From positions 124,001-188,000 of the forward strand of contig CAJXVS010000008.1 in the NCBI GenBank assembly GCA_913061265.1: DNA of 64,000 nucleotides, in the 5' to 3' direction. Below the pieces are notes generated by a model that made no database searches, had not been told where the DNA came from, and saw only the letters and a list, made by a program, of their open reading frames with translations. This DNA is from an uncultured Halobacteriovorax sp. (lineage in GTDB: Bacteria > Bdellovibrionota > Bacteriovoracia > Bacteriovoracales > Bacteriovoracaceae). Shown here in pieces: positions 26,010 through 33,871 of this stretch. The position numbers and the translations under genes were made by a program. Position 1 is the first letter of the stretch. Each line of letters begins with the position of its first letter.

Positions 26010-26449
26010 CTTTTAACCTTTTTCAAAAGATATGACTTACTTGGGTTAACTAAAAAGGTATCTCTCATGGCGGCCCTTCCGAGGAGCATGCGAAAACCCA
26101 TCATATCTCTATTAACTAGAGTGATCTCAATTTCTTTATCCATACCACCAAATTTAACCATGGCATCTATGACTGGCCTCTTTTGGCTAATACCATTAGA
26201 ACTTTTAATGCTTTTGAAGCACTTAACCTCAACAATATTCTTAAAACGGGGCCGACTAGATTCTTGATTTGGATGAATATAGAATTCAGCTAAATGCTTC
26301 CTTCCTTTCTTATGGTAAGTAAGATCTGTTACATGAAGAGCAGAGGTTCTTGCCCCGGTATCAACCTTAACTTTAATTTCTTTGATCTTTAATTCTGGGA
26401 TAGAGATAAACTCTCTCCAACCAATATGAACTAATTCTTTCTTCTTCAT
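26006..26449 (-). CDS. RimB/RimK-associated retropepsin-like protease
   Basis: 147 residues with [14 protein letters not shown] near the start (Asp30), the retropepsin-like motif of the 'putative ATP-dependent zinc protease' family often found beside RimK, known as RimB in pseudomonads. A second family block, [17 protein letters not shown], is near the C-terminus. It is the first gene of the operon, with GAGGCAG upstream of the ATG. In Pseudomonas RimB acts on polyglutamylated S6; the same is assumed here. Confidence 0.85.
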   Translation of the reverse strand: MKKKELVHIGWREFISIPELKIKEIKVKVDTGARTSALHVTDLTYHKKGRKHLAEFYIHPNQESSRPRFKNIVEVKCFKSIKSSNGISQKRPVIDAMVKFGGMDKEIEITLVNRDMMGFRMLLGRAAMRDTFLVNPSKSYLLKKVKR

Positions 26450-26503
26450 TTCTGCCTCGAGTAAGCGCCTATTCTAACCTTTTAAAAAGGCTTTCCTATA
26501 GCA

Positions 26504-28249
26504 TTATATTTGTATATCTAGTGAGCCGGTCCCTTTGGCTTCCAAGCTCTTTGGGGCCCCACAAAAAACAATTTGTTTTTCAACACCGGGCGACAATGAC
26601 TTCACCAGCCTTAAGACTGAATCCATTCTTTTTATGTTTAGTTTAAGGCCCTCAATTAGACTAACTTTAGATTCCTTCTCTTCAAGATAAGTTTGAGGAC
26701 AAAAGCTTAAAGAAACTTCAGGTTGGCCTTTCAAAAAAGAGACGACTCTCTCTAGAGTTTTTAGCTCTCTTCCTTTAATTAAAGCTGAGTGAGGAGCAAA
26801 CTTTAGATCATTAAAACGTGGTTTAACCGCAAACTTATAACCCGCCTTTATTAGAGTTAAAGCATTTAAGGGGTTGATAGGAATGCTGCTTAATAATAAG
26901 GGGGCAACTCTCTTAGCCGCTTCAACAGCGATCAAGGAGTAAAATTTATCTGCGATAATGCTACCGATCCCTTTAGAGAGGTAACCAATAATATCAAATT
27001 CAGGGTCAGACTTCTTGCCTTCAATCTTAGAATCAAGCTTAACCTTGCCATTCTCATCCTTAACGATACCTACTGCTTTAGTTATAGACATAAAAGAGCC
27101 AATTGAGCTGGCTCCATCTTTTTCTTTGAAGTTCAGCTGTGAGAGGCTTACATTCAATTTACCGTCAATATTTTCTTCAGAGTCTATCTTGCTATTATAG
27201 GTGGCGAAGAGTTTCCCTGAGTCGATATTATTATTTGAATCAATGATCAGAAAATCTGAATAATTCTTTAAATCGAGGTTATCAATGGCCAAGTTTAAAA
27301 ATCCTGGACCTGAATCCATGGCCACTGTGGCGTCTCTATTGAGGTTAATCTTAAGGTTATGACCTGCAGTCTTCTTATAATTTAGGGAATTAAGAGAAAG
27401 AACTTCTATCACTTGGGGCAGACCATCTTTTGTTTTTTGCTTAATCCCTTTAAATAGAAAATCCTTAAGACTAATGTCAAAGACTTTAGAAGTTCCTTTT
27501 AGGCTCCCTTCTTTTAGATCCCACTCAGAAATTAAATATTCTGCAGACTCTTTTGTCTTATATGAGAAATTCTTTACTAATGAGTTCAGACTAAGCTCTA
27601 TCTCCTCTCCGTGAAGCTTCAAGGCGATTTCACTTGTTAACTTGCCTTTGATTCCAGATATCGGTTTAAAAATATTCTCTGAAGCAATAATTTTAAGGTC
27701 TATCTCTTTTAAGTTGATCTTTAAATTAGCCTTTAACAACTTATTCTTCTCAACATTACCGTTGATAAAGATCTTTGAGTCTTTAAAAGAAAACCTTCCT
27801 TCTCTAGCTATAAATGAAAAAGATCCTCCACCAGCTTCAATATTTTCAACCTCAAGTTTATCAATTTGAAAGGTATCATTCTTAAGGACTACTGATTTAT
27901 CAAAACTAAAATCCTTGATGAAAATAGAGTTAACTGGCAAAGTCGTTTTACTCTCTGTTTTCTTGGTCTCTTTTTTTTCATTCTCTTTTTTCGGTAAAAC
28001 AGGCATTTTCCAAAGATTACCTCCTTCAATACTTAAACCATTAAGACCAAGAGTGACCTTCTTTAAATCTAAGATCCGTCCTTTTTTATCTGACAAGGAA
28101 ATTCCAAAAACCTCTATCCTAGGAGGAAGAAGCCCAAGTCCATAATTATCAATAAGAGTCTTAATCTTAAATTCAACCTGTGTAGTCTTGTTAACCTGAT
28201 CTTTGACTAGGCCCTTCGTTAAAAAGAAACTAACAATAATCAGGGCCAC
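26504..28249 (-). CDS. AsmA-like (DUF748-type) envelope protein
   Basis: 581 residues. A short N-terminal hydrophobic segment is followed by long stretches of alternating beta strands rich in Lys, Ser and Asn. The C-terminal third (KPRFNDLKFAPHSALIKGRE, then an OmpA-like FLKGQPEVSLSFCPQTY) matches AsmA/DUF748 proteins. These span the periplasm as hydrophobic grooves and move phospholipids toward the outer membrane. At 581 residues it is a shorter member. It lies 38 bp downstream of an mscS-type gene on the same strand and is the last gene of that operon. Family call is moderate. Confidence 0.7.
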   Translation of the reverse strand: MALIIVSFFLTKGLVKDQVNKTTQVEFKIKTLIDNYGLGLLPPRIEVFGISLSDKKGRILDLKKVTLGLNGLSIEGGNLWKMPVLPKKENEKKETKKTESKTTLPVNSIFIKDFSFDKSVVLKNDTFQIDKLEVENIEAGGGSFSFIAREGRFSFKDSKIFINGNVEKNKLLKANLKINLKEIDLKIIASENIFKPISGIKGKLTSEIALKLHGEEIELSLNSLVKNFSYKTKESAEYLISEWDLKEGSLKGTSKVFDISLKDFLFKGIKQKTKDGLPQVIEVLSLNSLNYKKTAGHNLKINLNRDATVAMDSGPGFLNLAIDNLDLKNYSDFLIIDSNNNIDSGKLFATYNSKIDSEENIDGKLNVSLSQLNFKEKDGASSIGSFMSITKAVGIVKDENGKVKLDSKIEGKKSDPEFDIIGYLSKGIGSIIADKFYSLIAVEAAKRVAPLLLSSIPINPLNALTLIKAGYKFAVKPRFNDLKFAPHSALIKGRELKTLERVVSFLKGQPEVSLSFCPQTYLEEKESKVSLIEGLKLNIKRMDSVLRLVKSLSPGVEKQIVFCGAPKSLEAKGTGSLDIQI

Positions 28250-28287
28250 AAGGGCTATAAATATAAGAGAGGTTTTCTTTAGAAAGC

Positions 28288-29154
28288 TTATTTTTCTGTC
28301 CCTTCCAAATCTGGCTTCTCATGAAGAACTAACCAATCGATATAAAGACGATTAAAATTTTGCTCGATATTGGCAATTTCAGTGTTTAAAACAGGCAATT
28401 TAACTAAAACTGATATCTTATCATCTTCAACAATTACTTTAGTTCGAGGCTCTATTGAAGGAATGATAAAGCCTTCTTTTTGACAAAACCTACTAATGCT
28501 TTTCTTGGCCTCTTCAAGGTAGGATTCGGATTCCTCTATGGCCTTGTTTAGGAGTACTTTTTCAAGGTCTTCTATATGGGCCGCTGCTTTTACTCTATAG
28601 TGAAATGATTTTATAGAATAGCCTTTAAAATAAGATTCATTCTTAACCGCTTGAGAGAGCATTAAAGAATTAGGAATAGTAACCACATCCCCAGTTGTTT
28701 GCTGAGAGTTACTTTCAGGTCCAATCTCAAGAACTTTAGTCGTCAAAAGGTTTCTCTCTAAAACATATCCTCTAAGCTTTTGAAGTTCTATTCGATGACC
28801 AACACTAAAAGTTTTAGAGCTTCTTACTAAGACTCCACCTGTCACGCACATAATCAGTTCTTTAAAGGCCAGAACCAGAGCGGCAGCAATGGCAAAGATA
28901 GAGACAAAGAAGACCTGAAGCTGAGCAAACCAAAGCAAAAAGAGAACTAAAAAGAAAAAGTAACGAAGGTATTGTTCTACCTTCTTTTTATAAAAAACTT
29001 TTTCTGTTTTATTAATCTCGCGCTTGTTTATATTTGAATAGAAAAGAAACCGCGAGATATAGTAAAAGCCAAAGAGACCTAAGGAATAAATCGCAGTCTT
29101 TGAATAAGGATAACGAACCATGAGTTCATTTAATTTGCTTAAGAATTCTTCCAT
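28288..29154 (-). CDS. MscS-family channel-like protein
   Basis: 288 residues. Two to three membrane helices (about 18-37, 68-90, 90-115) precede a channel domain with ALVLAFKELIMCVTGGVLV, FSVGHRIELQKLRG and GDVVTIPNSLM, the MscS pore-plus-beta layout. Conserved Gly/Ala of the pore helix are partly replaced and an insertion (EIGPESNSQQTTG) interrupts the beta domain, so conductance may differ. Its ATG follows the stop of a 49-codon UspA-like gene after 2 nt, and the AsmA-like gene comes 38 bp later. Confidence 0.82.
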   Translation of the reverse strand: MEEFLSKLNELMVRYPYSKTAIYSLGLFGFYYISRFLFYSNINKREINKTEKVFYKKKVEQYLRYFFFLVLFLLWFAQLQVFFVSIFAIAAALVLAFKELIMCVTGGVLVRSSKTFSVGHRIELQKLRGYVLERNLLTTKVLEIGPESNSQQTTGDVVTIPNSLMLSQAVKNESYFKGYSIKSFHYRVKAAAHIEDLEKVLLNKAIEESESYLEEAKKSISRFCQKEGFIIPSIEPRTKVIVEDDKISVLVKLPVLNTEIANIEQNFNRLYIDWLVLHEKPDLEGTEK

Positions 29155-29156
29155 AA

Positions 29157-29306
29157 TTACCTGATTAATTTTGCTACAAAAACAGAAGAGTCCGTTAGCT
29201 TAAGGATAGCTTCAGTCATACTTCCAAGATAGAGGCGTTCAAGGTCTTTATTACCACGGGTGGCCAGAACTGTTAGGTCTGTTTCTATGTGGACTTTGCT
29301 TTTCAT
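29157..29306 (-). CDS. 49-residue UspA C-terminal-half protein
   Basis: An ATG at 29306 with AGGA 7 nt upstream opens a 49-codon frame. It reads DLTVLATRGNKDLERLYLGS and ends VFVAKLIR, which matches the last third of universal stress proteins, including the nucleotide-loop pattern G-x(9)-GS (Gly18, Gly28-Ser29). The second Gly of the usual GxxG is Asp here. The first two thirds of the UspA fold are absent and the upstream gene (CorA-like) leaves no room for it. It may be a remnant, or a small stand-alone regulator of the channel genes, given its good ribosome site and 2-nt spacing to mscS. Confidence 0.7.
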   Translation of the reverse strand: MKSKVHIETDLTVLATRGNKDLERLYLGSMTEAILKLTDSSVFVAKLIR

Positions 29307-29313
29307 ATAATTC

Positions 29314-30222
29314 CTAGTTATCTAAACCCAGCCTATTCTCAAGCTTTTCCATTTGACTTGAGATCCCTTTATAAATAGTGGTCCTTCCAAGAAGAAATCG
29401 TAAAATAAATCGATCAATTAGCTTGATTAAAGTTAAGCCAGTCACACTTAGGACTAAGATACTTAACAAAATGAAGAGAACATATTGAGTGGCATTGTTG
29501 TACTGATCAAGAAAGAGTCCTTTAGTATTCATGCCAAAGAAACCTACGATAAGGTTTAAAGGAAGGAAGACACCAGAAACGAGGGTTAACATATAAATAT
29601 TTTTGTTAAGCTTATCGTTCTTGATTGAACTATAGTAATGATGTAGGCCATCTAAACGTATGATTGCGCCTTTAACATTAGAGATAGAGTATTCAGTGTT
29701 TTTAATCAACTCTGCAATATCAAGACTAACAAAGAACTCTTCTTTTCTATTCCATTTATCTATTCCCGTTAGGGCTGTAATATGCCTATCATAGAATCTT
29801 TCAATCCTAGAGAGTTCCTTTTTTAAATCGAACCAATTATCCATAAAGACTGAAGAATGTTTTCTATCGTAGAGATCGTCTTCTAGAGAATCCACCTGAC
29901 GTAAAAAGTGATTAACAATTGTTTCATTCTCTAAGAAATAATTCTCGAGTTCTTCAATCAGAGGGTCGCCATTATCTCCAAAGGGAGTAAAGCAATCGGA
30001 GTCCCAATCAAATTGATAAACTTGTTTATTTAAAAGTAGGTACTTTAAGTTTCCATATTCAAGTTTATCATCGATGACATTTAGGTATCTAAACCAAAAT
30101 GAGAACCCCCCTTTAAAAGGAGAGAAGTATGACTTTTGCTCTACTTGGGATAAAGAGTCCGTAAGAGACACTGCAACGCTTTCATCAACATGATCTTGAA
30201 TATCTTTTAATGAGATTTCCAT
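29314..30222 (-). CDS. CorA-family divalent-cation transporter
   Basis: 302 residues. A large N-terminal cytoplasmic domain (about 1-235) is followed by two membrane helices joined by the signature FFGMNT (about 240-245), which forms the outer pore mouth in CorA/ZntB proteins. The loop after GMN is short and has acidic residues missing (KGLFLDQYNN). A C-terminal basic tail follows the second helix. Magnesium, cobalt or zinc could be the ion; the sequence alone does not say. It starts the channel operon ahead of the mini-Usp, mscS and asmA-like genes. Confidence 0.85.
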   Translation of the reverse strand: MEISLKDIQDHVDESVAVSLTDSLSQVEQKSYFSPFKGGFSFWFRYLNVIDDKLEYGNLKYLLLNKQVYQFDWDSDCFTPFGDNGDPLIEELENYFLENETIVNHFLRQVDSLEDDLYDRKHSSVFMDNWFDLKKELSRIERFYDRHITALTGIDKWNRKEEFFVSLDIAELIKNTEYSISNVKGAIIRLDGLHHYYSSIKNDKLNKNIYMLTLVSGVFLPLNLIVGFFGMNTKGLFLDQYNNATQYVLFILLSILVLSVTGLTLIKLIDRFILRFLLGRTTIYKGISSQMEKLENRLGLDN

Positions 30223-30270
30223 ATCCTATTTTTCCTAATTTAGAGGTCTTAGGCAAGAAACATTCCTCTA

Positions 30271-30537
30271 TTAGATCTTAAAAAGAATAAGGGAATTATC
30301 ATCTGAATAATACTTATCCGGATCTGCCTCAGCTTTCTCTACATAAGCCGCCACTCTCTCTTCAAATGACCCCGTCGTGACCAGTTTGACGATCTCTTCC
30401 GTTGTAAAATGACCTGATACGCCATCGCTCATAAGAGCGACGAGGTCCCCTTCACTTACTTCAATTCTTTGAGAAAGCTCTATGCGCTCTGTTTCAAAAC
30501 CGATTCTTTTAGAGACAATATTATCTTCGAATGAACA
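30271..30537 (-). pseudogene. PP2C-type phosphatase, C-terminal fragment
   Basis: An open frame without any start codon reads NIVSKRIGFE, then EGDLVALMSDGVSGHFTTEEI, and ends SDDNSLILFKI with a stop at 30273-30271. These are the last motifs of PPM/PP2C Ser/Thr phosphatases: the metal-binding DG and the final DDNS. The catalytic first half (GxxDGHGG region) is missing. Upstream the frame stays open but turns into Ser/Thr-rich sequence that is clearly the complement of an acidic coding strand, so the true gene breaks off near 30537. Either a rearrangement truncated it or the contig is joined here. Confidence 0.65.
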
Positions 30538-30540
30538 AGG

Positions 30541-30676
30541 AACGAGCCTAGCTTCAAATGACGATGACAGCTTTGTTGATGATGAAGCTTCATCAGAAGT
30601 TGTTCCAGCTCCAGCTTTTATTACACCAGAAAACGAGGACTCTACTTCAGAAGACGAAACTTTTGTAGAAGAGTAA
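30541..30676 (+). pseudogene. acidic C-terminal gene fragment on plus strand
   Basis: From about 30541 the plus strand reads an acidic tail (SNDDDSFVDDEASSEV, then PAPAFITPENEDSTSEDETF) to a TAA at 30674-30676, followed 20 bp later by a strong intrinsic terminator. This looks like the authentic 3' end of a protein gene with an acidic tail. No suitable start or SD exists; upstream the frame runs into the antisense of the PP2C fragment. The body of the gene is thus missing. Product unknown. Confidence 0.45.
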
Positions 30677-30696
30677 CAAACTCGCTCATTATCTTC

Positions 30697-30730
30697 GGAG
30701 GGGGTTCCCGCCCCCTCCTTTTAAATTAAT
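30697..30730 (+). terminator. strong intrinsic terminator
   Basis: GGAGGGGG (30697-30704) pairs with CCCCCTCC (30711-30718) around TTCCCG, followed by TTTTAAATTAATTTTTTTT. It serves the plus-strand fragment ending at 30676. The minus-strand gene ending at 30740 may also use it through the hairpin. Confidence 0.85.
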
Positions 30731-30739
30731 TTTTTTTTC

Positions 30740-31108
30740 TTATCTTTTACCAGGCATATAAGCTTCAATCTCTTTCATTAAATGCTTAATTCGTAGGTTG
30801 GTTTCGTTTAGGTAGGCCAGTTGCTTTGAGACTGTTTCTTTAAGCTCATCTTCAGCAAGTAAGGCCATATTTTGAATATCTTGGCTTTTCTTATATTTCT
30901 CAAGGTTCTCACGGGCTATCTCTTCTAGTTCAGCTTCTAAGTCCTCATCATGATCTTCGTCGAGAACATCACTAAATTCATTAAGAAGGGCCTCTAAGGG
31001 GTCGTCATGGAGGTCTATAGAGTCTACCGTTGGGGGGAAATTCTTAGATGCTGGAAACATAACAACATTTGCATCAAAGACTCTGTTTTTATTAATTGTA
31101 TCAGACAT
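30740..31108 (-). CDS. acidic coiled-coil cytoplasmic protein, unknown function
   Basis: 122 residues, no signal peptide. The N-terminal half is acidic (FSDVLDEDHDEDLEAELEEI) and the C-terminal half is a predicted long helix with heptad-like Leu/Ile spacing ending MKEIEAYMPGKR. No family is recognised. AAGGTGA precedes the ATG. Upstream lies a good match to a sigma-54 promoter (31152-31167), which would put this gene under RpoN and an enhancer-binding activator. Confidence 0.65.
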   Translation of the reverse strand: MSDTINKNRVFDANVVMFPASKNFPPTVDSIDLHDDPLEALLNEFSDVLDEDHDEDLEAELEEIARENLEKYKKSQDIQNMALLAEDELKETVSKQLAYLNETNLRIKHLMKEIEAYMPGKR

Positions 31109-31151
31109 TTGTATTCACCTTTTATGGCCATCGTAAGCCTACTTATATCTT

Positions 31152-31167
31152 TGCGAATATTGTGCCA
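31152..31167 (-). promoter_or_regulatory. candidate sigma-54 promoter
   Basis: On the minus strand TGGCAC is followed by AATAT and TCGCA. The GG and GC elements are spaced as in the -24/-12 consensus (TGGCACG-N4-TTGCA), with a C for the first-T-of-TTGC mismatch. The expected start is about 33 nt before the ATG at 31108, leaving room for the ribosome site. Confidence 0.45.
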
Positions 31168-31237
31168 AGTTTAGTGGGCAGGGAAAGAGTAATTTCAACG
31201 ACTTACCACCTTAAACAAGGCTCCTTTCTAGCCAATA

Positions 31238-31254
31238 TTTAGACACTGCCTAAA
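31238..31254. promoter_or_regulatory. dyad TTTAG-N7-CTAAA
   Basis: Two 5-bp arms (31238-31242, 31250-31254) with a 7-bp centre lie between the sigma-54-like site and the -10 box of the divergent gene. It could be an activator or repressor site; short arms make chance plausible. Confidence 0.25.
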
Positions 31255-31290
31255 CATTGTTCCCCTTTTCGCGATGGCCAAATATTTTGC

Positions 31291-31302
31291 TATAATCTTT
31301 AC
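31291..31302 (+). promoter_or_regulatory. -10 box of the zinc-ribbon gene
   Basis: TATAAT at 31291-31296 lies exactly 6 nt before the ATG at 31303, with no Shine-Dalgarno between, implying a leaderless mRNA. A good -35 is not evident. Confidence 0.5.
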
Positions 31303-31512
31303 ATGGATGAACCACGATGCATGAAATGCGTTCATTATTTTGTGACCTACGACCCTCAGAGACCGAGAGGCTGCAGAAAATTTTCCTTTCAAAGCCATAA
31401 GATGCCTTCGATGCTGGTAAAAGATGAAACGGGTAGGTCTTGTATGGCCTTTGAAGAAAAAGGACCTAGGAAGAAAAAGGAACTTGATCTAAACGATCCT
31501 TCCCTTTGGTAA
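31303..31512 (+). CDS. small zinc-ribbon-like conserved protein
   Basis: 69 residues. CMKCVHYFVTYDP with later GCRKFSF, PSMLV and SCMAF matches a family of short bacterial proteins with four Cys (here Cys6, Cys9, Cys24, Cys47) that could bind one zinc. The C-terminal tail is Lys-rich and then acidic. The function of this family is not known to me. Its 3' end overlaps the convergent mnmA gene by 24 bp, so antisense effects are possible. A -10 box six nt before the ATG supports the start. Confidence 0.75.
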   Translation: MDEPRCMKCVHYFVTYDPQRPRGCRKFSFQSHKMPSMLVKDETGRSCMAFEEKGPRKKKELDLNDPSLW

Positions 31513-32664
31513 CTCAAGATTTCTTTCAAAGTATGAGGGCCCTGGGTCTTTAATCAAAGCTCCCCCTAAACAAACATGATGCCCTTCCATTTCAATATAA
31601 AAGACAATGCTTTGCCTCGGAGTCACGGCCCTTTGGGGATTCTTGAAGCTAACCTTAAGCTCCCCATCATTGATAGATTCAATGGTGCACTCTTGATCTT
31701 TTTGACGGTAACGAACTTTTGCAGAACACTTTAGAGGTAACTCATAAGGAAAGCTTCCACTGACCCAAGAGGGCTCGGTCGCTGTGAGATCATCACAATA
31801 CATAGCAGGATGAAACTCTCCTCTTTCAACGATGACTCTATTTTGCTTATTATCTTTTTGAACCACATACCATGGCTCTCCAGGACCACCAAGGCCTAGG
31901 CCCTTTCTTTGCCCTAGAGTATAAAAGGAAAGTCCTGAGTGACTGCCTACGACTTCGCCATCAAGAGTGACAAAGTCCCCCTCTTCAAAATCGATATAGT
32001 TTGAAAGAAAGTTCTTAAAGTTCCTCTCTCCGATAAAACAAATACCGGTGGAATCTTTCTTAGCCGCTGTTGAAAGGTCATACTTAGTAGCAACGTCTCT
32101 CACTTCAGATTTTTCCATTCCCCCAATTGGGAAAAGGACTTTTTCTAGGATCTTATCTTTATTCGTATAAAGGAAATAACTCTGATCTTTATTAGTATCA
32201 AGCCCCTTGATCAACCTATTTTCACCTTGAACAAAGGCGCTCTGACAATAATGACCCGTGGCCATAAAATCAGCGCCAAGCTCCATGGCCTTATCAAAGA
32301 AGACTTTAAACTTGATCTCTCTATTACAAAGGATATCAGGGTTTGGTGTATGACCAGCTTTGTACTCTTCTACAAAATGAGAGAAGACATTATCGCGGTA
32401 CTCTTTAATAAACTCTACTGAGTAATAAGGAATATCTAATTTTTCACAGACAGAGATGACATCTTCATATTCTAGAGAAGCTTGGCATACGCCATTTTCA
32501 TCCTCTTCTTCCCAGTTCTTCATGAAAAGACCAATGACATTAAAGCCCCATTCTTTGAGAAGAGCCGCCGTGACTGAAGAGTCCACGCCACCGCTCATTC
32601 CCACTACAATAGTGAGATCTTCAGGGTTTCTTCCCCCAATTTTGGCTTTGGTTAGCTTGTCCAT
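31489..32664 (-). CDS. mnmA: tRNA 2-thiouridylase MnmA
   Basis: 391 residues from ATG 32664, chosen because the conserved P-loop follows 20 residues later; longer readings run into the upstream peptidase gene. Motifs: pyrophosphatase loop VVGMSGGVDSSV, first catalytic Cys in PDILCNREIKF, second Cys in STGICFIGER, and LSFYTLGQRKGLGLGG. MnmA adds sulfur to U34 of Lys, Glu and Gln tRNAs using ATP and sulfur relayed from IscS/Tus proteins. It lies 22 bp after the M28 peptidase gene; a degenerate paralogue is the first gene of the same cluster. Confidence 0.95.
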   Translation of the reverse strand: MDKLTKAKIGGRNPEDLTIVVGMSGGVDSSVTAALLKEWGFNVIGLFMKNWEEEDENGVCQASLEYEDVISVCEKLDIPYYSVEFIKEYRDNVFSHFVEEYKAGHTPNPDILCNREIKFKVFFDKAMELGADFMATGHYCQSAFVQGENRLIKGLDTNKDQSYFLYTNKDKILEKVLFPIGGMEKSEVRDVATKYDLSTAAKKDSTGICFIGERNFKNFLSNYIDFEEGDFVTLDGEVVGSHSGLSFYTLGQRKGLGLGGPGEPWYVVQKDNKQNRVIVERGEFHPAMYCDDLTATEPSWVSGSFPYELPLKCSAKVRYRQKDQECTIESINDGELKVSFKNPQRAVTPRQSIVFYIEMEGHHVCLGGALIKDPGPSYFERNLELPKGRIV

Positions 32665-32686
32665 TAAGCTTGATGTACCTGAATTT

Positions 32687-33871
32687 TTAGAGAATGTCGA
32701 AGGCCCAAGAAAGAACTGCCCCAGTAATATACTGATAAGAAGCAAACCAAGTCTTTAAGTTTAGGGTTTCAACGAAGTCATTTTTCGTGTGATAGCGGGG
32801 GTTTAAATCCTCTTCCCAGTTCTGAGTAAAGGTTACAGCGGCATGTCCCTCTGCCCAAAAATTAATATGATCTGAGGAATCAAAGCCATTTGGATCTAGT
32901 TCAAACTTAACCTTAGCGGTCATCTCTGATCCCCCTTGATCTAGCCTCTTATAAAAGCTTTTATCCAAGGAGTGCCCGTTATTATCTTCTTTCCTGATAT
33001 AGGCCTTGAAGTTACCAAGGCGCTTCTTTTTATCAAGCCTCTTTGAATCATGGCCCAGCATCTCAAGATTGATATAGCCCGCAAATTTTTGCTTCTTCAT
33101 CTGATCTTTGTATTTCTTCATATAAGCGCGGCTTCCGAGAAATCCCATTTCTTCGTAGTCAAAGAAAACCACTCTTACTGTCTTTGGAAGGTCCACTTCT
33201 GATAAGACTTCAATAAGTCCAAGTAAGATGGCCACACCAGTTCCATTATCATCAGCCCCTGGTTGATGACTTGTTTTAAGGATCTTCTTAGTCTTTTTAT
33301 CATGAGAGATGGTATCAAAGTGAGCGCCAATAGTGATGACAGAGTTAGGGTCTATATAGCCCTTTTTCTCCCAGATAATATTTTTACCAAAGACATTTTG
33401 ATTTTCACTTAAGGCCTTCACCATTGAATCTGTGAAGTCCTTCCATTTTTTGTACTGTGGATCATTTGGGGGATACTTTCCTACAATCTCACGCTTAAAG
33501 TCTTCTTGATACAACTCCATTGCATGAAGAACATCTGGCTTGAACTGATCAACAATCAAAATCCCCTTGTTCTTACTATCAGCTTTTTTAACTTGGTTGA
33601 TCAGAAAAGGAACGACGTCTTTATGGCCGCTTGAGCCCACTATCCTTGAAGGCCTACAGCATTTAACAAAGTCGCGAAGCTTTGTTTCCATCTCTTTTTT
33701 CTTCATCCTTCTGAGGATCATCTTTAAATGTGATTTCGTTTTAGGTGTTTGCAGATTCTTAGGCAGCTCAATCGCTTCAGCGCTAAAGATAAAAAGAAAA
33801 AGAAGGGCGCTTATTCCTTTCACTTTAAAACCTAAACACTTTCTTAGAAACTGGTAAGTCATTATCTTCAT
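32687..33871 (-). CDS. exported M28-family metallo-aminopeptidase
   Basis: 394 residues with a hydrophobic export segment at about 20-33. The co-catalytic zinc site shows GAHFDT, PGADDNGTGVA, FFDYEEMGFLGS, GYINLEMLGHDS and the last His in NPRYHTKND, as in M28 (aminopeptidase/glutaminyl cyclase-like) enzymes. It should act outside the cytoplasm on peptides. The start overlaps the 3' end of the MnmA-like gene by up to 47 bp; ATG 33862 is an alternative. Placing a secreted peptidase between two mnmA-type genes is odd and probably reflects overlap-driven gene packing rather than shared function. Confidence 0.9.
   Translation of the reverse strand: MKIMTYQFLRKCLGFKVKGISALLFLFIFSAEAIELPKNLQTPKTKSHLKMILRRMKKKEMETKLRDFVKCCRPSRIVGSSGHKDVVPFLINQVKKADSKNKGILIVDQFKPDVLHAMELYQEDFKREIVGKYPPNDPQYKKWKDFTDSMVKALSENQNVFGKNIIWEKKGYIDPNSVITIGAHFDTISHDKKTKKILKTSHQPGADDNGTGVAILLGLIEVLSEVDLPKTVRVVFFDYEEMGFLGSRAYMKKYKDQMKKQKFAGYINLEMLGHDSKRLDKKKRLGNFKAYIRKEDNNGHSLDKSFYKRLDQGGSEMTAKVKFELDPNGFDSSDHINFWAEGHAAVTFTQNWEEDLNPRYHTKNDFVETLNLKTWFASYQYITGAVLSWAFDIL

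Noticed and set aside
30360-30562. 11-bp direct repeat CTTCAAATGAC as an insertion-target duplication
   Set aside because: No insertion element lies between the copies and the ends do not match the gene breakpoint.
30482-30676. Reading the whole 64-codon plus-strand frame here as one small gene
   Set aside because: Its first half is the antisense of clear PP2C motifs and has no ribosome site; only the acidic tail from about 30541 looks coding, so it is listed as a fragment.
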